A stretch of DNA of 64,000 bases from JAAYCB01 sp012744395 (GTDB taxonomy: Bacteria; Planctomycetota; Planctomycetia; Pirellulales; Thermoguttaceae). A program made the position numbers and the translations under genes. This document shows positions 56,552 to 64,000 of this stretch, piece by piece. Within the stretch, counting starts at the first letter, position 1; the number at the start of each line of letters is the position of its first letter. Location of the stretch: assembly GCA_028703175.1 (NCBI GenBank), contig JAQVNJ010000012.1:1-64000 (forward strand). The letters run 5' to 3'. The notes under the pieces are model-generated. The model was not told where the DNA came from and searched no databases. It saw only the letters and a program-made list of their open reading frames with translations.

Positions 56552-57526
56552 TCAGGCCGCCCGGCGGCGCGGGTTCTTCAAGAGCCAGACCTCTTCGTCT
56601 TCGACCAGGTGCTGGAACGACGTCCCGGCGGCAACCGCCCGCACGCGCCGCCGCACGCTTCCGCGCATCGCCCGGTGATAGCCCACCGTCGCCGTGAACA
56701 GCGTCAGGAGGTCGACAAGTTGCCGGTTTTCCGCCAGCGCGGGGTCGCAAACGCTCACCCGGGCGTTGAATCCGAAGCTCAGCAGTTGGCCGTCGATCTC
56801 GCCGATCCTCCGGCCGTCCGACGCGATCTCGAAATCGGCGCCCACGGAAATCCACTTCCGCTTGATCGACACATAGTGGACCTGTTTCTCCTGCTCGTCG
56901 AAAAACGAGAAGGTGAACACCGCCGGGATGCGGAACGTGCGGTGGTTCTGCTCCAGCGCGATCACGTAGTCGTAGCCCGGCAGGATCGCCGCCAGCGAGA
57001 GTAGCCGGCGCCGCGAGCCCAGCGAGTTATGGACCTCGCGGGTGGTGACCTCCTCGATCGAGCCGGCCCAGCGGATTCGCGCGCCGCTGGAGTGGAACAT
57101 CTTCATCACCAGGCGCCGGTGGAACAGGTCCGACGCCCTCAAGCGCATCACCGGGTCGTGCTGGAGCCGCCGGGCAAGCTGTCTCGTCTGGCCGGCGTCC
57201 AGGCGGCCGGAACGCTGGATCGCGCGCCGCAATTGGTCACGCCGGCGCTCCTGGAGCGACTTCAGCCGCTGCTGCAACTTCTCTTTGCCCGGATTCCAGA
57301 CGTCGCTGCGGATGGCGACGATCCGCGTCTCCTCCCACTTGCCCGTCTTCGAGTCGCGTTCCGATATCGACCCACAGACGTCCATGTTCGCGCCAAACTG
57401 CCGGTCGTCGGCCGATCGCAATCGCCGCAACAGATCGATATTCGTCGGGTGCGCGCCGGCCAGCGCCCACATGTCGACGAAGCGGTCGGCGCCAGGGCCG
57501 TTCGACGTCTTCTTCGCTCGCGCCAT
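56552..57526 (-). CDS. Hypothetical protein, possibly LURP/scramblase-like C-terminus
   Basis: The protein is 324 residues. The N-terminal half is basic and helical (LQERRRDQLRRAIQRSGRLD). The C-terminal half (about 215-300) shows a pattern, VSIKRKWISVGADFEIASDG and IDGQLLSFGFNARVSVCDPA, that recalls Tubby-like LURP-one/scramblase domains, but the match is weak. ATG 57526 with GAGGGAT upstream is preferred to the ORF start at 57751. Convergent with hisB. Confidence 0.55.
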   Translation of the reverse strand: MARAKKTSNGPGADRFVDMWALAGAHPTNIDLLRRLRSADDRQFGANMDVCGSISERDSKTGKWEETRIVAIRSDVWNPGKEKLQQRLKSLQERRRDQLRRAIQRSGRLDAGQTRQLARRLQHDPVMRLRASDLFHRRLVMKMFHSSGARIRWAGSIEEVTTREVHNSLGSRRRLLSLAAILPGYDYVIALEQNHRTFRIPAVFTFSFFDEQEKQVHYVSIKRKWISVGADFEIASDGRRIGEIDGQLLSFGFNARVSVCDPALAENRQLVDLLTLFTATVGYHRAMRGSVRRRVRAVAAGTSFQHLVEDEEVWLLKNPRRRAA

Positions 57527-58218
57527 CGGGACTATCCCTCCTTGGCCGCCCGGGGCCCACAGGTCCCTTGCGAAAGGGGGGCCCGGGCCGCTCCGAATGG
57601 AGCGTGTCTGATACCGAAGTGCGGGAGTTGAGACAAGGCCAATCCGGGGGAATGGGGGATAGGGGGATGGAACCCTTTCGCTCCACCACACCGGCCCACG
57701 CGTTTCCGGCACGGGTCGCCCTCTGGCCCCGCAGGGGCCGCAACAAATCAACGTAAGGGCAACGCCCTGGGCACGGCATCCATCATGGACCGGCAGCCCG
57801 GAAAGGGCGCGTACAACAGCGCCGCCCCAACGTACCGTTTGTTCGCGTCATGTTCCGCCTTCTTCTATCTCCCCACACACCCTAACCATCCCAGTCCCAC
57901 ACACTCCACGCCCCCCCAGAAGCGTTCTGTTGCATCCTATTCCTGTCCTTCGCCTCTTTTCATCTCTCACATCTTTTTCGTGTCTTTCGTATCTTTCGTA
58001 GCCCCCCCCTCCCGCCCCCACTCCCCATTCCCAATCACTTCCTCCATAAAATAAAACAGCCTCCGCTCGCCGCTGGGTTGTGCGACCCTGATCGCCCTGG
58101 GGGAGCGTTTCTGCTCGTCTGATCCGTATCGCGCCGGCTCGCCGCTGCGGACCACCCTACCGGCCGCCTCGTGAGCGGCTTCAGGCGCTCCGCGGTTGCC
58201 GCGGCCCGCGATCGTCGC
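57527..58218. repeat. Long non-coding gap: dispersed repeat fragment and pyrimidine-rich tract
   Basis: Near 57750-57830 is a fragment resembling the 19741-type repeat (AAGGGCAACGCCCTGGGCAC). From 57840 to 58060 the + strand is strongly C/T-rich; the minus strand has runs of G (GGGAATGGGGAGTGGGGGCG, then GGGAGGGGGGGG) that could form a G-quadruplex near 58003-58035. A lone GGACCACCCTAC copy lies near 58150. No real gene. Confidence 0.65.
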
Positions 58219-59580
58219 CTACTCCGCGACCCACGTCTCCATGTAGCGGGCGAGCTGGTGGAAGTCCTCGCCGGGGCGGATCGGCCTGGGGTGGGCGCGG
58301 AGGCGTTCGTAGTTGATCAGCTGCTCGAACGGCGGGAAGACCAGGCCGAGTTGGCCGGAGACCGAGACCATTACGCCGTCCATTCCCTTTTCGGCCAAAG
58401 CGCGGTAGGCGCCGGCGCCGAGCTGGCTGCCGAGCATGACGTCGAACGCCGTCGGGGTGTTGCAGCGGACCTCGTAGCCGAACTGGAGGCCGTTGAACTT
58501 CTTGTCCTTGCCCGTCCGCCGCTTGTATTCCGCCGCCACCAGCCGCCCGATCCGGCTGGAGTACTTCAGTTGCGAGACGGGGAAGTGGCCGAAGGAGTCG
58601 GGTTTGAGGTTGAGATACTCGTCCTCGCTGAGGCACTTGTGAATCTCGTCCAGGGGGAGGAACTCGGCGAGGCCTTCGGCCATTACGACCACGCCGTACG
58701 ACTTGCCTTCGGCCTCACGGGCGACGACGGTGTCGGCGATCCGCTTGACGAGTTTCTCGACATCGAAGATCTTCCGCATCACGGCCTTGCCGTAGTCGTC
58801 CTTGACGGTCTCGCCGGTGCTTGGATCAACCGTCGGCTCGACCCCCCACCACGACTCGTCGATGTCTTCCAAACCGATCGCCAGGCTCGCTTCGCCGCCG
58901 ATCGCTGCGCCGTAGGTCAGCCAGGCGGCGGCGCGGCCCATCAACTGGCAGATGAACCACGCGCCGGCGGCCTGGGAGTCGGCCAGCAGGTTGCGCGTCT
59001 GCTTGGCGAGCATTTCCACCGCCGTGAAGTAGCCGAACGTGAAATCGATGCCCTGGTAGTCGTTGTCGATCGTCTTGGGCAGGTGGACGACGCGGACTCG
59101 GGGCTGGTCGCCGGGCAACGTGTCCTGGAAGAGCTTGAACTTGGCGGCCGTGGTCAAGGTGTCGTCGCCGCCGATGGAAATCAGCGCGCCGACTCCGAGC
59201 GACCGCAGGGCGTCGTAGACGGTCTTGAGCTGGCCGGTCTTTTCCGGATCGTTCAAGTCTTCGGGCGTCTTCAGCGGCTTGCCGGGGTTCGCCCGCGCGG
59301 TGCCGATCATGATCCCCTGGGCGGTCCGCTTGCCCTCCAACTCCTTGTGATCGAGGAGAATGTACGCCTGGCCTTCCTCGAGGACGTCGCCGGGCTTGTA
59401 CCCCATCAGGTGCGTGTAGCCGTTCTTCATGCCGAGTACTTCGATGCCGGCGCGGGAGAAGCACATGGCGGCGCTGACGATCACCGCGTTGGCCGCGGGC
59501 GCCGGCCCGCCGGAAAACAGGATCGCCACGCGCCGCAGGTCGGTGTCCGGTCGCTGGGGGCTGGTCAGGGGCGTTGCCAT
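58219..59580 (-). CDS. pfp: Pyrophosphate-dependent 6-phosphofructokinase
   Basis: The protein is 453 residues. ISIGGDDTLTTA has Asp where ATP enzymes carry Gly (GGDGS), the usual mark of PPi use, and PKTIDNDYQG is the PPi-type catalytic loop. It can run glycolysis with PPi as donor and is reversible. ATG 59580 follows GGAG; GTG 59589 is less likely. It stands alone with no overlapping partner. Confidence 0.9.
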   Translation of the reverse strand: MATPLTSPQRPDTDLRRVAILFSGGPAPAANAVIVSAAMCFSRAGIEVLGMKNGYTHLMGYKPGDVLEEGQAYILLDHKELEGKRTAQGIMIGTARANPGKPLKTPEDLNDPEKTGQLKTVYDALRSLGVGALISIGGDDTLTTAAKFKLFQDTLPGDQPRVRVVHLPKTIDNDYQGIDFTFGYFTAVEMLAKQTRNLLADSQAAGAWFICQLMGRAAAWLTYGAAIGGEASLAIGLEDIDESWWGVEPTVDPSTGETVKDDYGKAVMRKIFDVEKLVKRIADTVVAREAEGKSYGVVVMAEGLAEFLPLDEIHKCLSEDEYLNLKPDSFGHFPVSQLKYSSRIGRLVAAEYKRRTGKDKKFNGLQFGYEVRCNTPTAFDVMLGSQLGAGAYRALAEKGMDGVMVSVSGQLGLVFPPFEQLINYERLRAHPRPIRPGEDFHQLARYMETWVAE

Positions 59581-59687
59581 CGCTCTCACTCCGCAATCTA
59601 AGTCAAGGAAAGTCGAATGCCTTCAGAAATTCGTCGGAAACGCCGGGCGGGGGCGGCGGCGCGCCACCACCGGGCGGGCCCGGCGCG

Positions 59688-61031
59688 TCAGCCGATCGAG
59701 GTCCGCTCGATGAACGTCGTGTCGACCCGCGCTTCGGCGAAGGCCGAATGAGCGAGCAGTTGCTTGTGCAGCGGGACCGTCGTGTGGATGCCCTCGATCC
59801 GCAACTCGGAGAGGGCCCGCAACATGCAGGCGATCGCCTCATCACGCGTCGGCTGGTGGACGATCAGTTTGCCGATCATCGAATCGTAATGGGGCGAAAC
59901 CGTGTAGCCCGCGTAGACGTGCGAGTCGAACCGCACGCCGAATCCGCCGGGCACGATGAGTTTTTCGATCCTGCCCGGGCAGGGCTGGAAATTCCTCGTC
60001 GTGTCTTCCGCGTTGATCCGGCACTCGATCGCCGCGCCGCGGCAGCAGATGTCTTCTTGGGCAAAGGGCAGGGGTTCGCCCGCCGCGATGCGGATCTGGG
60101 CCTTGATCAGGTCGATTCCGGTAACCAGCTCGCTGACCGGGTGTTCGACCTGGATGCGGGCGTTCATTTCGATGAAGTAGAAGTTGCCTTGGCGGTCGAC
60201 GATGAATTCCACGGTTCCCGCGTTGGTGTACTCGGCGGCCTTGACGAGATTCACGGCGGCCGCGCACATCGCCGCCCGGGCCGAATCGTCGAGGTCCGGG
60301 GCGGGGCTCTCCTCGATCAGTTTCTGGTGTCTCCGCTGCATCGTGCAATCGCGTTCCCAGAGATGCACCGCGCTGCCGTGGGTGTCGGCGAGGACTTGAA
60401 CCTCGACGTGCCGCGGGTGCTCGACGTATTTCTCCAGGTAGATGTCGGCGTTGCCGAAGGCCGCGCCGGCCTCGGCCTGGGCCTGGTCGAGGGCCGACTC
60501 GAGCGCTTTCTCGGTCAGCGCGACCCGCATCCCCCGCCCGCCGCCGCCGGCCGCCGCCTTGATCAGCACCGGGAAGCCGATCTGGCGGGCGACGGACAGC
60601 GCCTGCCGCTTGTCCTCGACGAGCCCGTCGCTCCCCGGCACCGTCGGCACGCCGATCTGCCGGGCCAGGCTGCGCGCCGCGTTCTTGTCGCCGACCAGCG
60701 ACATCGCCTCGTGGGTCGGGCCGATGAACTCGATCCGGCAGCTCCGGCAGACGTCGGCGAAGTGCGGGTTCTCCGCGAGGAAGCCGTAGCCGGGATGAAT
60801 CGCCTGCACGTTGCCGACCTCGGCGGCGCTGATCACCCGATCGATCTTCAGGTAGCTGTCGCTCGCTCGGGCCGAGCCGATGCAGAAGGCTTCGTCGGCC
60901 AGATCGAGATACGCGGCGCCGCGATCGGCCTCGCTGAAGATGGCCACGGTCTCGATGCCCATCTCGCGGCAGGCGCGGATGACCCGCAGGGCAATCTCAC
61001 CGCGATTGGCAACCAGGATGCGCTTGAACAT
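59688..61031 (-). CDS. accC: Acetyl-CoA carboxylase, biotin carboxylase subunit
   Basis: The protein is 447 residues, an ATP-grasp enzyme. It shows FKRILVANRGEIALRVIRAC, IHPGYGFLAENPHFADVC, KAAAGGGGRGMRVALTEKAL (the Gly-rich ATP loop), FYFIEMNARIQVEHPVSELV and RDEAIACMLRALSEL. It carboxylates the biotin of AccB. It lies 26 bp downstream of accB on the same strand. Confidence 0.97.
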   Translation of the reverse strand: MFKRILVANRGEIALRVIRACREMGIETVAIFSEADRGAAYLDLADEAFCIGSARASDSYLKIDRVISAAEVGNVQAIHPGYGFLAENPHFADVCRSCRIEFIGPTHEAMSLVGDKNAARSLARQIGVPTVPGSDGLVEDKRQALSVARQIGFPVLIKAAAGGGGRGMRVALTEKALESALDQAQAEAGAAFGNADIYLEKYVEHPRHVEVQVLADTHGSAVHLWERDCTMQRRHQKLIEESPAPDLDDSARAAMCAAAVNLVKAAEYTNAGTVEFIVDRQGNFYFIEMNARIQVEHPVSELVTGIDLIKAQIRIAAGEPLPFAQEDICCRGAAIECRINAEDTTRNFQPCPGRIEKLIVPGGFGVRFDSHVYAGYTVSPHYDSMIGKLIVHQPTRDEAIACMLRALSELRIEGIHTTVPLHKQLLAHSAFAEARVDTTFIERTSIG

Positions 61032-61057
61032 GGCGGTCCGTCTATCCGTCGATGCGA

Positions 61058-61573
61058 TTATGCGGTTTTGACCCGGAACAGCGGTTGGCCGAACTCGACG
61101 GGTTCCCCGTTCTCCGCCAGCACGGCGGTGATCATGCCGGCGACTTCCGCTTGGATCTCGTTGAAGACCTTCATGGCCTCGACAATGCAGATCACGGTAT
61201 CCCGCCCGATCGGGTCGCCCACCTTCACGTAGGGGGCCGAATCCGGGTCCGGGGCGGCGTAAAAGGTGCCGACCATCGGGCTCTTGATGATCGTCGTGTT
61301 CGGGTCCTCCACCGGCTCAGCCGCGGCCGGCGGGGCCGCCGGCGCGGGCGCGACGGCCGGGGCCGTGGGGGCCAGGACGGGCTGCATCTGAGGCAGGCTG
61401 CCGGCGACCGGATCACTCGCACGGCGGAGCTGGATCCGCATGTCGCCCTGCCGGAGGTCCATCTCCTGGAGGTTGTGATCGTTCATCAACTCGATCAATC
61501 GGCGGATCTTCCGCACGTCGAATACGTCTTGGGTAGATGAGGGACTGCCCATCCCGTTGACTCCGCTTTCCAT
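61058..61573 (-). CDS. accB: Acetyl-CoA carboxylase, biotin carboxyl carrier protein
   Basis: The protein is 171 residues. An N-terminal helical region (RKIRRLIELMNDHNLQEMDL), an Ala/Pro-rich linker and the biotinyl domain with VEAMKVFNEI, whose Lys is biotinylated, and the thumb-like TFYAAPDPDSAPYVKVGD. It sits between an M24 peptidase and accC, a common order. Confidence 0.97.
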   Translation of the reverse strand: MESGVNGMGSPSSTQDVFDVRKIRRLIELMNDHNLQEMDLRQGDMRIQLRRASDPVAGSLPQMQPVLAPTAPAVAPAPAAPPAAAEPVEDPNTTIIKSPMVGTFYAAPDPDSAPYVKVGDPIGRDTVICIVEAMKVFNEIQAEVAGMITAVLAENGEPVEFGQPLFRVKTA

Positions 61574-61718
61574 GTGCTTCTTTTAACCCGTCGATCGGTT
61601 TTCTGTCGCCTGCGAACCGGCGTCGCCCGATTGTCCGCGGCCGGCCTGCTTCCGTTGTCGGATGGAGACCGCCCGGAAACCGGTCCAAGGCGGCTGTCCG
61701 CAGGGTGGGATTTGCCTT

Positions 61719-62837
61719 TCAGGAGACGACGACCGCGTCGAGCTCCTTGGGCACTGAGGTCAGCACCTCATGGCCCTTTCGAGTGACCAGGATATCGTCC
61801 TCAATCCGAACACCCCCCCACCCGGGGATGTAGACTCCTGGCTCGACGGTCATCACCATGCCGGGCTTCAGCGGCGTGGAGTTCGTCGAGGCCAGCCGCG
61901 GCCGTTCGTGAATATCCAGACCGATCCCATGCCCAAGTCCATGCCCAAAGTATCGGCCAAAGCCGGCGTCGCCAATCACGCGACGAGCGATTTGGTCGAT
62001 TTCGCTGGCGGGAATTCCGGGTCGAACGGCCTCGATCGCCCGCAACTGGGCATTCAACACAACTCCATAAACCCGTTCGAGTTTGGGCGAGATTCTACCT
62101 GTCACCAAGACCCTCGTCAAGTCGCAACGGTAAAGGGTCCCCCGGGCGCCCCAGTCGACCAGAACGAAGTCGCTATCGCCGATCCGGGCGTTGCTCGGCG
62201 CTGCATGCGGCAGGGCCGCGCGAGGCCCCGCCGCGACAATCGAAGGGAAGCCGCGATCCTCCGCCCCGAACAGACGGATCTGGTATTCCAACTCGTTGCG
62301 CAATTCGATCTCGGTCTTCTCAGGGCGGAGAGTCGCGCGGAGGACGCCGAACGCCTTCTCCGCCGCCGCGATCGAAGCTCGCAGCGCGCCGATCTCCGTC
62401 TTGTCCTTGACCTCCCGGAGTCGCTCGACCAACCCAGACGTGGCAACCGTTTCAATCCGCTTGATCTTCTCGCGGATCGTCTCGAGCAGCGACCAGTTGA
62501 TCGACTCGGCCTCCAGGGCCAATTGGCGGACCTTGGCAGACCCGACCGTCTTGGCGGTCAATTCAGCCATCGTCAGGTCTTGCCGCCGGATGGCCAACTC
62601 CAGACCGGGGCACTCCTCCTCCAATTGGGTGCTATAACGAAAGTCGCTCAGCAACACGTCCCCGGCCTGGCCAACGAGCAAGTAGCTGTCTTCTCCCGTG
62701 AATCCGGTCAGATAGGTCACGTTGACGGGGTTGGTGACGAGGATTGCGCCGGCGGCGGATCGATTCAGCAAGCGCCGCAGCCGATCCCGACGACCGAGGT
62801 ACTGGTCTTTCATTGTCGTTTCCACGGGTGCCAACAC
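61719..62837 (-). CDS. Xaa-Pro aminopeptidase (M24 family)
   Basis: The protein is 372 residues from GTG 62837 (GAGGG 6 bases upstream) or 364 from ATG 62813. The pita-bread fold has VLVDWGARGTLYRCDLTRVL (metal Asp pair), FGHGLGHGIGLDIHERPRLA (His) and VMTVEPGVYIPGWGGVRIED (Glu). It releases N-terminal residues before proline in the cytoplasm. It heads a likely peptidase-accB-accC operon. Confidence 0.92.
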   Translation of the reverse strand: MLAPVETTMKDQYLGRRDRLRRLLNRSAAGAILVTNPVNVTYLTGFTGEDSYLLVGQAGDVLLSDFRYSTQLEEECPGLELAIRRQDLTMAELTAKTVGSAKVRQLALEAESINWSLLETIREKIKRIETVATSGLVERLREVKDKTEIGALRASIAAAEKAFGVLRATLRPEKTEIELRNELEYQIRLFGAEDRGFPSIVAAGPRAALPHAAPSNARIGDSDFVLVDWGARGTLYRCDLTRVLVTGRISPKLERVYGVVLNAQLRAIEAVRPGIPASEIDQIARRVIGDAGFGRYFGHGLGHGIGLDIHERPRLASTNSTPLKPGMVMTVEPGVYIPGWGGVRIEDDILVTRKGHEVLTSVPKELDAVVVS

Positions 62838-62927
62838 GGTAATCCCTCAGACTACGCTCTCGCGGGCGGTTTCTCAAGGCGCAAACCAGGTTTTCCCGCG
62901 CCCGCCGGCAGATTAAGATAGAGCTCC

Positions 62928-63704
62928 ATGATCCCCTTCGACCCCACCGAAATTGCCAGGCTGGCGGAGCGGTTGCTCTCGGGCGAGATGTCCGTCGAGG
63001 ATTTCACCGGCCGGATGTGCCAACCGTCCATTGCCGACCTGGGCGAGGTCCAGGTCGATCTCGACCGCAGCCGCCGCTGCGGTTTTCCGGAGGTGATCTA
63101 TGCCCAGGACAAGCCGGTCGAGACGATCGAGACGATCGTTCGCGCGATGGTCGAGCACGGGATCGACGTGCTGGCAACACGGCTGTCTGCGGAGAAAGCC
63201 ACCGTCCTGTTGGCGAAATTCCCCCTCGGGCGCTACAATGCCGTCGGCCGCACGTTTCGGCTCCCGCTTCCCCAGCCGCCGCGGCCGTGCGGCAAGGTAG
63301 CGATCGTCACCGCCGGAACCAGCGACCTGCCGGTCGCCGAGGAGGCCCGCGAGACCGCCCTTTGGATGGGCGCCGAAGTGGTTACGGTCCAGGACGTCGG
63401 CGTCGCGGGGCCCCACCGCCTCACGGCCAGCCTGCCGGCGATTGCCGATGCCGACGCGGTGGTCGTCGTGGCCGGCATGGAGGGCGCGCTGCCGAGCGTT
63501 GTCGGCGGCCATGTCGCCTGCCCGGTGATCGCCGTGCCGACGAGTGTCGGCTACGGCGCCAGTTTCGGCGGGCTCGCCGCGCTGCTCGGCATGCTCAACA
63601 GTTGCGCCGCGAACGTGACCGTGGTCAATATCGACGCCGGCTTCAAGGGCGGATACATCGGCGGCCTGATTGCCGGGAATGCCGTCAGACGCCGGGGAGG
63701 GTGA
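62928..63704 (+). CDS. larB: Nickel-pincer cofactor biosynthesis protein LarB
   Basis: The protein is 258 residues, a PurE-like carboxylase that carboxylates and hydrolyses nicotinic acid adenine dinucleotide for the lactate-racemase cofactor. Motifs: DLDRSRRCGFPEVIYAQDKP, CGKVAIVTAGTSDLPVAEEA and the C-terminal VPTSVGYGASFGGLAALLGM. larA, larC and larE are not visible nearby. The gene starts 90 bp from the divergent peptidase. Confidence 0.93.
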   Translation: MIPFDPTEIARLAERLLSGEMSVEDFTGRMCQPSIADLGEVQVDLDRSRRCGFPEVIYAQDKPVETIETIVRAMVEHGIDVLATRLSAEKATVLLAKFPLGRYNAVGRTFRLPLPQPPRPCGKVAIVTAGTSDLPVAEEARETALWMGAEVVTVQDVGVAGPHRLTASLPAIADADAVVVVAGMEGALPSVVGGHVACPVIAVPTSVGYGASFGGLAALLGMLNSCAANVTVVNIDAGFKGGYIGGLIAGNAVRRRGG

Positions 63705-63791
63705 TCCGCATCGCCGGGTCCCCAAGCTGGCGCTTGGGAACCAGGTTACAAGTGGGAACCAGGTTTTGATCAGGATTTAAGGGAGTGGGCG
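63705..63791. repeat. GGTTCCCAAGCT-family palindrome between larB and nnrD
   Basis: CCCCAAGCTGGCGCTTGGGA with flanks (63717-63745) is a near-perfect palindrome of the family found at 32566-32713 and 41403-41505, followed by a half-copy GTGGGAACCAGGTTTTG at 63752-63768. Confidence 0.7.
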
Positions 63792-64000
63792 ATGCCTGGC
63801 GGCGATCCGTGTCCGTCACTGCCCTGTTTGCCGGTCCGCGATGTGGACGCCCACAAGGGGCGGTTTGGGCTGGCACTTGTCGTGGGCGGCTCGCGCGGCA
63901 TGGCCGGCGCTGTTGCGCTGGCCGGCATGGCAGCGTTGCGGAGCGGCGCCGGGCTGGTCCGCCTTGCCGTGCCCGACGTCTGCCTGGAGACGGTGGCGGG
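63792..64000 (+). CDS. nnrD: ADP-dependent NAD(P)H-hydrate dehydratase, N-terminal part (runs off the right edge)
   Basis: The first 69 codons read MPGGDPCPSLPCLPVRDVDA and then HKGRFGLALVVGGSRGMAGA and ALRSGAGLVRLAVP, the conserved start of the ribokinase-fold repair enzyme that dehydrates damaged NAD(P)H hydrates. ATG 63792 follows GGGAG. The catalytic C-terminal half is outside the window. Confidence 0.88.
   Translation, partial: MPGGDPCPSLPCLPVRDVDAHKGRFGLALVVGGSRGMAGAVALAGMAALRSGAGLVRLAVPDVCLETVA

Noticed and set aside
57785..58054. An 89-codon ORF
   Set aside because: It is translation of the pyrimidine-rich tract and repeat fragments.

Overview
The window is high-GC, densely coded bacterial chromosome, most probably a planctomycete of the Pirellulales type, perhaps an anaerobic or thermophilic lineage. 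The evidence is the gene content: DUF1559-type prepilins, Tat-exported Gfo/Idh/MocA oxidoreductases, a large secreted protein with C-terminal CxxCH sites resembling hydrazine-synthase alpha-subunit-like proteins, a TPR plus alpha-2-macroglobulin giant, a serine/threonine kinase, an FHA/GAF sigma-54 activator, and many short palindromic intergenic repeats. The left edge carries hydG and the start of hydF, which make the active site of [FeFe] hydrogenases and so point to anaerobic hydrogen metabolism. No rRNA, tRNA, CRISPR array, phage or complete insertion sequence was recognised.

Layout. 1-1720: hydF (partial) and hydG, minus strand. 1721-3043: a 1.3 kb non-coding stretch with a strong sigma-54 promoter and hairpins, leading to an FHA-GAF-AAA+ sigma-54 activator (3044-5086), a secreted MsrA-MsrB fusion, a GH109-like oxidoreductase and a serine/threonine kinase fused in frame to a nicotinamidase (8224-9789). 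9797-16772: housekeeping genes (a MurNAc/GlcNAc kinase with murQ, gap, a methyltransferase, holB, yjbQ). 16786-29361: a secreted FAD oxidoreductase, glpF and the 2,796-residue alpha-2-macroglobulin-like protein. 29499-32403: small genes of unusual composition, a recD2 remnant and a universal stress protein. 32823-40733: secreted and exported catabolic proteins and a YxWxPGYW protein with a 144-bp tandem repeat. 41593-47679: a tightly overlapping operon of three GspF-type membrane proteins, three minor pseudopilins and a DUF1559 prepilin.

47705-48954 is the most striking regulatory region. The single DAHP synthase gene is preceded by a 23-codon leader with eight aromatic residues in nine positions, then a strong terminator hairpin and a possible antiterminator pairing. 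This is a classical ribosome-dependent attenuator. A 1,210-residue zinc-ribbon, membrane-anchored protein with secretin-N-like repeats follows, then hisD, hisC and hisB separated by palindromic ATGTCGAA repeats, a hypothetical protein, PPi-dependent phosphofructokinase, accC, accB, an M24 aminopeptidase, larB and the start of nnrD.

Working together: the kinase, the FHA activator and the sigma-54 promoter could form one signalling chain (inference). The murQ-kinase pair recycles peptidoglycan sugars. The pseudopilin operon builds part of a type II secretion-like or pilus-like machine whose ATPase and secretin lie elsewhere. Several dispersed repeats lie exactly at gene ends and supply stop codons (holB, hisD, hisC).
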